A DNA stretch of 64,000 nucleotides, taken from Leuctra nigra. Its lineage: Eukaryota; Arthropoda; Insecta; Plecoptera; Leuctridae. Below are positions 1 through 10,700 of the stretch, piece after piece. Every line of letters begins with the position of its first letter. Within the stretch, counting starts at the first letter, position 1. Under the pieces are notes generated by a model. That model did not search any database and was not told the origin of the DNA. It worked only from the letters and a program-made list of their open reading frames with translations. The translations under genes and the position numbers were made by a program. The DNA is taken from NCBI GenBank assembly GCA_934045905.1, contig OW203769.1, positions 15,097,705-15,161,704 of the forward strand. The letters are read 5' to 3'.

Positions 1-62
1 GTGAGGAGGAAAGTGAGAGTGTTGTAATGCTGGACCTTGAAGAAAACGAACAGGGTCAGAGC

Positions 63-985
63 TAGGGATGGAGAAAATATCGATATATCGATATATATCG
101 ATATCAAAAAAATATCGAAATATCGATACCTGAATATATTGAATATCGATATATTGAAATATCGATATATCGAAATATTGAAATATCGATATATTGAAAT
201 ATTGAAATATTGAAATATCGAAATATCGAAATATCGAAATATCGAAATATCGAAATATCGAAATATTGAAATATTGAAATATCGAAATATCGAAATATTG
301 AAATATTGAAATATCGAAATATCGAAATATTGAAATATCGATATATTGAAATATCGATATATCGAAGCTTTACCGTATGATACAACTATATTCTTAATTG
401 AAGTTTATACCTACTATGGCAAAATAATTCATATTTGCAGTGCAGCGTTTATCAGATTTTAGAACAATTTCTCAGATTATTCACATTTCTTTCTTATCTG
501 GCCGGTGACCCTATATTTTGGAACGGCTGTGTTATTTCTATTTAAATTTTCTTTTGAATTTCCTATCATTTTTAGGAGCAATTTAAGGCATTTATGCGAT
601 ATATCAATATTTCCATACCTACATCGAAATATAATATTGTCATATATCAATATTTCGATATTTCAATATATCGATATTTCGATATTTCAATATTTCGATA
701 TTTCAATATATCGATATTTCGATATTTCAATATTTCGATATTTCAATATATCGATATTTCGATATTTCGATATTTCGATATTTCGATATTTCAATATATC
801 GATATTTCGATATTTCAATATTTCAATATATCGATATTTCAATATATCGATACTTCAATATATCGATATTTCGATATTTCAATATTTCAATATATCGATA
901 TATCGCGATATCGATATATCGATATATATCGATATATAAATGATATCGATAGTCGATATCAAAATCCAGGTTCGCTCCATCCCTA
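63..985. mobile_element. hAT-type MITE with tandem-repeat arms
   Basis: The terminal inverted repeats are TAGGGATGGAG and CTCCATCCCTA. They are flanked by a perfect 8-bp target duplication, GTCAGAGC (55-62 and 986-993), which is the hAT signature. Both arms (about 75-365 and 610-955) are degenerate tandem arrays of an ATATCGAAATATTGAA-like word that reads in opposite directions, so the element can fold on itself. A unique core of about 240 bp (365-605) separates the arms. No transposase is present. The long open frames in the arms are artefacts of the simple repeat. Confidence 0.88.
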
Positions 986-992
986 GTCAGAG

Positions 993-1167
993 CGACCAGG
1001 ACCCCAAGTCTTGAAATCGTCGTTTTTAAACCGTTTGCGTTTTCACTGTTTAAAACGTAAAAAAAGTTGAAGGCTAAGGCTTAGTTGTCAACTTTTCCGA
1101 GTTTTAAACAATGATATCACGAACGGTTTCAAAACGTTGATTTCAAGACTTGGGGTCCTGGATCGCG
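993..1167. repeat. Palindromic MITE with a conserved loop
   Basis: The arms start at GCGACCAGGACCCCAAG and close at CTTGGGGTCCTGGATCGC. The centre, around 1050-1115, contains GTTTAAAACGTAAAAAA and GGCTAAGGCTTAG. The same centre is found in the palindrome at 5219-5387, so both belong to one family. The target duplication is not clear. Confidence 0.7.
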
Positions 1168-1890
1168 CCAGTAGGTAGAAAACAGAACAAAATAGGAACT
1201 TCGGACCAATACGCATCTATTGCACTTTTGTTTATAAGAAGTATAAAAAAAAGTGCTGAGTTTAATCAGAAAACTTGGTGATAAAAATATGTGTGCTACA
1301 TTTTTCTAAATGATAATGGAATATTACATACGATATATCAATTAAGTTGAAATACGAAGCGTAACTAAATGCGGTAATACATATGCTACAAGTGCATTCG
1401 GACAGGACCTTTCAGCGCCTGAGGGCAAATGTCTAAATACAATCGCCAATAAAATGCTGTATACACTTTAGAAATGTGGATGTTCTTTACTCCTCTATTG
1501 TTATAGATGAAGGTGGAGGTTGTGCCAGAAAAAAGCCAAAATTAGCGTGGAAAATAGGAATTCCAATCAGAAAATATGTTTTTTCGCTGACTGCAAATGC
1601 CGTGTGGAACGTACTGCGATGCCAAAGTGATTGAAATTTGCAATTTTTTTATTCAAAATTTAAGTGATCAAAAAAACAGTCTGAACTATTTTTTCCAATG
1701 ATAATAGGTATGTACCTATGCATTATACCTATTTATCCAACTCTCACAAAAGATGATTATCATTTAGCTGAACATGAGTGATTGAATAACCGGCGGGAAA
1801 TCCATCTCATCCCTTGAATCATGTGAAAAGTATTTGAAGTTTTGATTGGTTTTGATACGAAGTTGTAATATTCAAAAAGAATTAGCTTTT
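1168..1890. other. Unannotated AT-rich sequence
   Basis: I see no convincing exon, terminal repeat or tandem array here. The 3' exons of the neighbouring odorant receptor gene could lie here or beyond the left edge, but I could not recognise them. Confidence 0.4.
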
Positions 1891-1944
1891 TGAGCGAGCG
1901 TAGCGAGCGTCACCACGGTACTCTTGTGGCACTTTCTCTGTGTG

Positions 1945-1975
<31 letters not shown>

Positions 1976-3014
1976 CTGCACTGCCCAGGTCAAACCGCAC
2001 AACCAATCGATCTGAAATTTTGTACACATACTAACGTAATCTATGCGATCCCTGGGATCTTTTCTGAACGGTATCCTGTGATTGGTTCAAATTTTATAAA
2101 AATTATCTTTCGATTGGTTGGTTCGATCAATTTGAAATTTAGCAAAGTTATTGCAACCAACATTGTACCCAATCAAAAAATAATTCAGCCAAATCCTCCA
2201 ATTGGTTCAAATTTGAAACCATTTTTCCTGTGATTTTTGAAATTTAAACTGGAACCGATTGACCGACCAACTAAAAACTTCGCATGGTCATTGGTACCAA
2301 CATTTAAAGTATTTTTGCCAATTTTCACTCTAATCTGTCGTTATTTTCAAAAGTTTTTGTCATTTTAGGGACATTTTGCGTGTTGGCTGTCAAATTCACG
2401 GCGACTTCGAATCTACATTCAAGGCAAGGTAGTTAGAGCAGAAAGTTTTAAACGATATGAAACTTATAATGACCGTTCAACAGATTGATCTGATATTGTG
2501 TACACACACTACATATCATATCATATGGGTGGTCCCAGGTATATTTTTTGAACGAGATCCTGTGATTTTTGAAAATTAACAAGGAACCGTTCAATCATAA
2601 AGGTTTAATCGATCAACTTAAAACTTAGCAAGGATTGGCACCAATATTTTTGGAGATTTTGGAGATTTTTATACAAGTATGTGACGAAACTAAAGAATTA
2701 ATGGCTTTTAATGACATTCGATAGACATAATTTCGGTTCGAGGTGTTGCGTGTATCCGAATATCTGTCAGTAATGAAGTATCGAAATGAATGTTTTCCAG
2801 TGCCAATTGAAAATTGATTCTGATTTGCTTTATGAACCAGGTGCTTAGATGCTATTTTAAAGTTTCGATGAAAAGCATACACTTTTAAGTTGATATCATA
2901 ATCAATTCAATATGGATGTATATGTTTTCTGTGCGTTGTGTACGCATTTCCGGTTCGAGAATTTGCGCGTATCCGTGCTCGCTCATCAACGCGTTACACT
3001 GAGCGTTTTCCTAG
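1891..3014 (+). mobile_element. Non-autonomous Helitron, copy A
   Basis: It starts TGAGCGAGCGTAGCGAGCG after a T and ends GCGTTTTCCTAG before a T. About 40 bp inside the 3' end lies GCTCGCTCA, the inverted copy of the 5' terminus. It is followed by the hairpin AACGC-GTTACACTGA-GCGTT, six bases before the terminal CTAG. A poly-T tract sits at about 1946-1972. The element has no Rep or helicase coding. It lies 136 bp from copy B in the same orientation, and the two share their first 700-800 bp. Confidence 0.85.
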
Positions 3015-3150
3015 TAGTATAAAACAATTTTTTTTTTAAATACAGAGCTTGCTTCGACTTCTGTAATGCCACCTTTATCTCCGAATCGATTTCTTGCAAT
3101 AGTTGCTTTTTGATCCTAAACTCCTCAGAGACCCTGAGCCGAGAGATAAT

Positions 3151-4667
3151 TGAGCGAGCGTAGCGAGCGTCACCACGGTACTCTTATGGCACTTTCTCTG
3201 TGTGTGTTTTTTTTTTGTTTGTTTGTTTGTTTTTTTTTTGCCTGCACTGCCCAGGTCAAACCGCACAACCAATCGATCTGAAATTTTGTACACATACTAA
3301 CGTATTCTATGCGATCCCTGGGATCTTTTCTGAACGATATCCTGTGATTGGTTCAAATTTTATAAAAATTATCTTTCGATTGGTTGGTTCGATCAATTTG
3401 AAATTTAGCAAAGTCATTGCAACCAACATTGTACCCAATCAAAAAAAAATTCAGCAAAATCCTCCAATTGGTTCAAATTTGAAACCATTTTTCCTGTGAT
3501 TTTTGAAATTTAAACTGGAACCGATTGACCGACTAACTAAAAACTTCGCATGGTCATTGGTACCAACATTTAAGGTATTTTTGCCAATTTTCACTCTAAT
3601 CTGTCGTTATTTTCAAAAGTTTTTGTCATTTTAGGGACTTTTTGCGTGTTGGCTGTCAAATTCACGGCGACTTCGAATCTACAAGGCAAGGTAGTTAGAG
3701 CAGAAATTTTTAAACGATATGAAACTAATAATGACCGTTCAACAGATTGATCTGATATTGTGTACACACACTACATATCATATCATATGGGTGGTCCCAG
3801 GTATATTTTTTGAACGAGATCCTGTGATTTTTGAAAATTAACAAGGAACCGTTCAATCATAAAGGTTTAATCGATCAACTTAAAACTTAGCAAGGATTGG
3901 CAACTTAAAACTTAGCAAGGATTGGCACCAATATTTTTCATTTGTATACTTAATTTAAAACGGCCTTTAGCCACACCACCATTTGACCTATCAAATGGTC
4001 TTCGATTAATCTGATCAATCAAACTCATATTTTGCATGGTCGTTCAGACCAACATTGTCTCTTATTTTACAAATTTTCAGCCCTACCAGTCAAGAACATA
4101 GATGCACTTATTGACAGTTTTAATAACTGTCAGAAATGACATTTCAAAACAGAAATTCCACTGCATTCTGGGTTGCTCTATGTAGCAAAGCAAAGTTTAT
4201 AGATGGCTATTCTCAATATCAAGTAAGACAGATTCTTTTCTTAGTTGATCATATTGCAATACATAATGTAGTCCAAATGTAATGTATGTATTTCATATAC
4301 ATAGGTATAGGTATACCTTATCTAAAATAATTTATTTTACGATATGGATTGTGTTTCACAGTTATGAAAACGACGTTTTGACTAGATAACATCATATTTT
4401 ACACATTTCCAGCCCAATCGGTCAAGAATTTACAGACTTATTGCTGTTTTAAGTGTTTGAATATCTGTCCAAAGAGATTGATGGAAAAATATCAGTACAA
4501 TAATATGTTATTTAATTGATCCAGAGTGTTTATGAAAAGTTGCAGGGAAAATTGGTAATAAATAATGTATAGTTAGTTATCTTTGATTGAATGGATCGTG
4601 CTATGATTGGCGATGTCGTGCGTGTCGGTGCTCGCTCATCAACGCGTTACACCGAGCGTTTTCCTAG
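3151..4667 (+). mobile_element. Non-autonomous Helitron, copy B
   Basis: It has the same 5' TGAGCGAGCGTAGCGAGCG start and 3' AACGC/GCGTT hairpin plus CTAG end as copy A, with T flanks on both sides. It is longer than copy A because of extra internal sequence (about 3890-4600). That sequence includes a short local duplication of CTTAAAACTTAGCAAGGATTGG near 3876-3923. Its 3' end lies 8 bp from the splice donor of odorant receptor exon 6, which is read on the other strand. Confidence 0.85.
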
Positions 4668-4675
4668 TATTGTAC

Positions 4676-4775
4676 CAGTGAGTAGTAGAGCACCAGAAGT
4701 ACGGACGGAATCAAGGAACAGAGAAGAACCGCGAGGCAGAATGTGGACGATATGATCTCGAGGTCACTGCAGATG
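4676..4775 (-). CDS. Odorant receptor exon 6
   Basis: The acceptor is a pyrimidine-rich tract ending TTTTAG at 4776. The donor is CTG|GTACAA at 4675. One base completes the AG left by exon 5 to give a Ser codon, followed by 33 codons. The encoded ICSDLEIISSTF and the following Leu/Val-rich stretch match the OR region after the CxxxHQ motif. The intron keeps only 8 bp before running into Helitron copy B. Confidence 0.75.
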
Positions 4776-7700
4776 CTAAAACACAGAGAAGTAGTTGAGA
4801 AGTACCCACTTTTAGGGAGTTCGACTTTATGAATGCACCGTTTCGCTTTGTAAATCCATTGGCTGCAGTAAACGACAGGCGATCTGTGGATTGGAAAAAG
4901 GTAATTTTATTTTTCCGTCCCCTACTTTACCTGTCCGAGCCTTTCCTTCTCTACTTGACCCTTACCTATAATACCGCCAAACGTTGGTGCTACGATGGTC
5001 TGAGTAAAAGGTCGGTGCTACTACAGGTAATAGCACGGTTCTAACTAGCACCGTGCTATTATTTGGCGATATTAGGTAAGGGTCCTGGTTTTTCAAGAAA
5101 AGTTCAATCCACACATCGGTTGCTGGTCTCAGTATTTTATATGTTTAGAGTGATTTATTGTGGTTAACGCTCTGAGCTTGTATTCCGGATGCCCGGGTTT
5201 GATTCCCGCGGCCGTCCTTCCTGGAGGCCAATTCTTGAGTTTTCATGTTTTGAAACCATGTGTGGTTTCATTGTTTAAAACGTAAAAAAGTTGACAACTA
5301 TTGCTTAGCCTTCAACTTTTTTACGTTTTAAACAATGAAACCACACATGGTTTCAAAACATGAAAACTCAAGAATTGGCCTCCTGACTGGGGTTTTTTCG
5401 TGGTTTTCCCTCAGTCGATAGGCAAATGCTGGGAAGGTACCCTACTAATAGGCCACGACCGCCTCCTTCCCACCTTCCATCCTAACCTACTCTTCACCAT
5501 CATCTCCCAATCATCATCATAATCATTCATCCGTCGCCATTAGCCTCGCTGCAGAACAGTGCGACGTTAAGCCCCAGACAAAAAAAATGTATTGTGCAGG
5601 GGATATTTTTAAATATGGACGAGATGATGGTGAGCTAAGAGAGCGTTTCACATGTAAAATTAAATCTCGAATCTCTGTTTGTTTTTGTCTGTTTGTTCTT
5701 TACTCATTACAAATCAAACGAAGTGAATAATCAGTCCAATGTTTAAACAATTAACATTCATTACATCTTGGGCCTGTATTTACATAGCATTCCCATCGGA
5801 GTTTTAAAATAAAATCCCTTCTTTCACTACTTATCGTCGCTTCAGAATGTATTTGAACTAACTCCATTTTTGCACTTTTTCATGTTTTTGGTTTATATTG
5901 TTCTCCAGAATGCATTTGTTCTATATCCACACCATATATAGTGAGAATTGTCTTCAAATCGGTCTAAATCCCTCAAAACAATTGGTACAAGTCCAAATGT
6001 TCACTCTTTATCCGAATGCAATTGTACTAACTCCATAATTCCAATTTCCCAGACAAAATTCACCGGAAGTAACAGTGTCTAAGCCAATCACAGGCCAGTT
6101 TTCATCGCTGACAGCTTACCTCGACGCATGTGGAGAAATGTCACAGAGAGATGTGCGAGATGTCTTCTTACGGGCAATAATATGTAATATTATCAGTATA
6201 ATAATTAAACTGGGCTGGAAGCGATGTGAATAATGATTTGTAAGTACTATTGCACTAAGTTGAATATTATTTAATACGGTAGGAAGATTGCAAGACATGA
6301 TTTATACGTGATTAAAATTTTACGTTTAGTCATATTAAGGGAAATAATTATTAATAATATTCTTCCCTAGTAAATGATATTAATTAATTTTATAACCAAA
6401 TTAACAATAATCGAAAACTACTTTAAAAAACAATCAATAAATTGATTTCATTCGCATGCCTATGCTACAATGCTATTTCATGGAGTTAGTTCACACATTC
6501 AAAAAAAAAATCATTTTATTGGTGACAAGTGAACTATCTCCAACCGGAAATAAGCTGGTTATAGATGATTGACTTATTAAATAGATGTAATATTCACGAA
6601 AACATATAAGTAATGACCATATATTAATTTGGAATTGAAATAATCCACTTGTAGACACTTTATATATCAAATTAGCCCTGTTGAAACTTCGACTAGCTCT
6701 AGCTCAAAATGGCCATTTTGGAGTTAGTTCAAATACATTCTGAGGCGACGTTATTTATTATAGATACACCAAAGAGCGGTACACTATCAATTCCCTCAGT
6801 GGAAAAGTTTTGTGAATCCGGTCCCTCTTTGGTTACCTATTAATTTCTATGCCGATAACTTTGTTCTAAGATCAATAATTGACAATAACAACGCAATTAG
6901 TCCACGTAGCTTGACTATAAGTCCATAAGTCCATAAGTCCATTCAATGATAAAAAAAGAGGCGTCAACGACCCACCTCAACAATTCCTGATGCATCTTGA
7001 CACAGTTCTTGAGTCGCAGCTGCATCTCTACATCCAGCGCAGTAGCAGCTCTGATCTTCTGCGCAGCTCTGCGTCTAGCGACCTTGGCATCCACAAGGCT
7101 CTGGTTCACGGCCTCCTTGTGTCTAGTAACCTTGGCATCCACATGGCTCTGGTTCACGGCCTCCTTGTGTCTAGTAACCTTGGCATCCACAAGGCTCTGG
7201 TTCACGGCCTTCTTGTGTCTAGCGACGGCATCCACAAGGCTCTTGTTCACGGCCTTCAATGACTTTGTTTCAAAAACATTTTGGCGCGTTTTGTTGTTGA
7301 AGTCTGAAAATAAGCTGTATATCTTTACTTTGGAAGATTATTTATACTGTGGATGGTAGAATTAACATTGTCATTGTCATTAACATTGTCGCCATGGCAA
7401 CTAGCCGACCGTGCTACAGTAACACGGTGCCACTGAAATACTTACAGCGATATTATGTAAGGGTCCTGGGTTATGACCAAGGTGCCTGAATTATTTGTAA
7501 TTCGTACCTCAGACAAGATAATTACCGTGTTATACCAAGATGATAAAAACATACCCCATACAACTACAGCATCACACAATTACCCATTTTATGATTGGAT
7601 GTTACAAATATTCTAGATTGAAGTACCAGTATTAACCAGTCAAATCAGCTATTATTTGCAGTGCATTGTTGCTATAGTTACTAGTGGCAAGATTCAGGGA

Positions 7701-10700
7701 CATCATTACTACATTTATACTAGTAAAGCAAGGTTCGTTTACTCCTATACCATTAACATTGGCTGGAGTGAAGCCTAAACAGACCTGATTTTCTACTAAA
7801 TTCGTTTCTCAGATGGCGCAACTCCATCTATTATCTCCATAGTGAACTACTTGCAGTGTATTTGCATATGCAGTGTAAGTTCATATTTTTACCACCAGTA
7901 GCTGATATAAGCGCTAATCCATCCGAGTGACGAAAATTGCTGGGTACCTGGAAAGGCTTCACTTTCATTGGTCAAGTGAGAGAACCGTGTCTTACTAGTG
8001 TGAACTAAGCTATGGTCCATGAATCTTGATAGTGGTATGAACGCACAGTGCCTATCAGCGACCCTACCGGAGTGTGTTTGTACTTGGTCACAAACATGAC
8101 GAGCGGCTAGAGACAGAAGGTGCTCCAATTGCGCGCGTATAAGTTTTACTGGGCAGCCTAAGGAATAAAACTCTCTATGGGTAGACAAAGTCGAACTGGC
8201 GAAAATTAAAGCTGGGCAACCTAAAAAAATAACTCTATGGTTAGGCAGATTATAACTTGTGAAAATTGCAAATAAAAAAAGTACGACCTCTGCCGGTTTC
8301 GAACCGGCGACCCCTAGCACCGCAAGCCAATGCACTGTCCATTGCGCCACCAGGACAGCGGTACCCATCGTTTTTCGTAACCACTATATAAATAAAAACT
8401 TGTGAACCGTTCGCGCATCCTGTACTGCGCAATGTAAAACTTGGAGCACCTTCTGCCTCTAGCCGTTCTCCAAACACGAATGGTCGTGAAACGTTCTTCC
8501 CCTCTCAAGCTTGTCGTCTCTCTAAGATGCACGTCTTCCTTGCGCATGTGCAGAGCAGCAAGACTGTGCGCGCGCACGTTGCGCAGCTTGTACTGCAGAA
8601 TGCGGAACTGCACCTCGGTCTGCATGAACATTGTAGTGATGAACGCGAGAACTGCAGCTAGAGACGGCGTGTAGACCATTCCGATCCAAGTCTGGACGAG
8701 GATTGTGATTTCAAGGTACGGAGAAGCGGTCACATTGTATGGGTAGTAGCCTCTGAAAATCAGTCATGTTGATGTAATTTACTATAAGGTAGGAAGTCAT
8801 TCCCGATTGCGCTGGTGAACATTTCCTGAACAAAACATCAGGGTAACATTAAGAAGTTAAGTTAAGAAGTTAAGAAGAAGCCGCTTCCCTTAGAAAAATT
8901 TCCTATAGTATATTTTGAAGTATTCCAAAGTATTCTGTAATAACGTGTAGTAAACTATCGTATGTGCTATAGTACTTGAAGTACATGCAAAAACTTTCTG
9001 CATAATACCATAGATTACTGAAGTAAATTCTACAGTATTGGTAGTAAACTAAAGTATAAACTTTAGTTGAGAGCTCAAACAAAGGAAAAACGAACTGTAG
9101 TATTATACTGGACACATAACAATTGGGGGCTCGTTCGGATTTCACTTTTAAGCCATGTATTTCATAGTAATTTCCAAGCCAGGCAGGTTTGCCTGTTGAA
9201 ATGGAGCAAAACATGGAATCTTGCTACTGGTTGGAACAACTTCCAGGGTGGAGCAAGTTGCCCCTCGACCTACAACGCGACATGTTACGTTTCAAGGCCT
9301 GAAACTTTCAAGGTTTCTTCGCTGCGCTGCGTCAAATAGTAGCAGAACGAGCAACGTCCACGTCGCCTACTGTATTATCAGTTCAGGACTAGGGTTCCAA
9401 ATTTTCCGAACCGAGAATTCTTGAGGAAAAAAACCGGGTTCTTTTGGTTTTTTTCCGGAAAAAAACGGGCATTTTGGGAAAAATTGATTTTAGCTCATAT
9501 TTCGTATTTTGTTGTTGTTTGGTAGGTATGTACACTCGGCCAAACAAAAATTGATCGTTGATCAAATTTGAATGACTGCTGGTCATGTCCCATACCAATC
9601 AAAGCTTGTTATTATCGTTGAAATGTGGGGTCACCTACCCCCAAAGACAAGGACAAGGAGATCGCTTGGACTGACTTCTGATAGTGCCATCTTATATTTA
9701 TCAGTCAATCAAATTTAATCAACAATCAATTTTTGTTTGGCCGAGTGTACATCGACGAATTAATTTTTCGATACTGCACAAAATAAAGTCTTTCACTAAA
9801 ACTTAGATTATTACGTCCTTTTCTGTACCTACTAAAATAAAATGCTATGAAGTAATTTCTTAACTTAGCCGTGAGTTGATGTTTTAAAAATCTTCGACCT
9901 TTTGCAAAGCAGTGGGAGTGTCCTCCTCTTACAGCTTCTATCCCCCTCTGACGGGATCTGTAGCATATTTATTTTACAATTTCTAAAATAACAATATCAT
10001 CTCATTCATATAATATTATTATCAGTTTTTTATTTCGAGAATCTCAATAAATTTATCATTTACAATGCATTGAGAATGCATTTCCTTATTGACTGTATAT
10101 GAAATTCTACAATCTCCACTCCCCTAAGTCATGTTCATGCCAAAATATAGTTTAAATCCCCCAATATACAATTTGAACATAAAATGTTATTAAGAAACAA
10201 TAAAATAATAATTTTCAATTTTTCCCAAAAAACCCCTATTTTTCCCACCTCCAGGAAAAAAAACAAAAAAGCTCGGTTTTTTTCCGAAAAAAACGGGTTT
10301 TTTTCCACACTCAAAATCCCTATTCAGGACACAGCCTTCTCCATTTGGACGTCAAGAGGACTCTGTCAAGTATTCAGAGGTGCAGGGCACGGACTACGTC
10401 GAGGGTTCGGAGGTGCAGGCCACGAACTCCGTCGAGGATTCCGAGGTGCAGGGCACGGACTCAGTCGAGGATTCCGAGGTGCAGGGCACGGACTCCGTCG
10501 AGGATTCCAAGGTGCAGGGCACGAACTCCGTCGAGGATTCCGCAAGGCAGTGCACGGACGCCGTCGAGGATTCCGAGGTGCAGGCCACGAACTCCGTCGA
10601 GGATTCCAGGGTGCAGGGCGCGGACTCCGTCGAGGATTCCAGGGTGCAGGGCACGGACTCCGTCGAGGATTCCGAGGGGCAGCTGCAGCTCGACGATTAC

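Noticed and set aside
104..986. Long open frames of Ile/Tyr/Phe/Asp repeats on both strands
   Set aside because: They are translations of the ATATCGAAATATTGAA-type tandem arms of a hAT MITE; no codon bias or domain.
1940..2233. 97-residue frame starting with poly-Phe, repeated at 3200-3499
   Set aside because: It lies in the 5' non-coding part of two non-autonomous Helitrons; the poly-Phe is the poly-T tract and no known protein is matched.
4690..4840. Plus-strand frame with EQRRTARQNVDDMI and RSLQMLKHREVVEK
   Set aside because: The opposite strand fits an odorant receptor exon with correct splice sites and phase; the plus frame is its shadow.
8285..8356. Functional tRNA-Arg(GCG)
   Set aside because: The acceptor stem has several mismatches and eukaryotes normally use ACG for these codons; kept only as a tRNA-like pseudogene.
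7889..8368. 159-residue minus-strand open frame
   Set aside because: It reads through a tRNA-like SINE head and intron sequence; no domain, and it conflicts with the OR exon structure.
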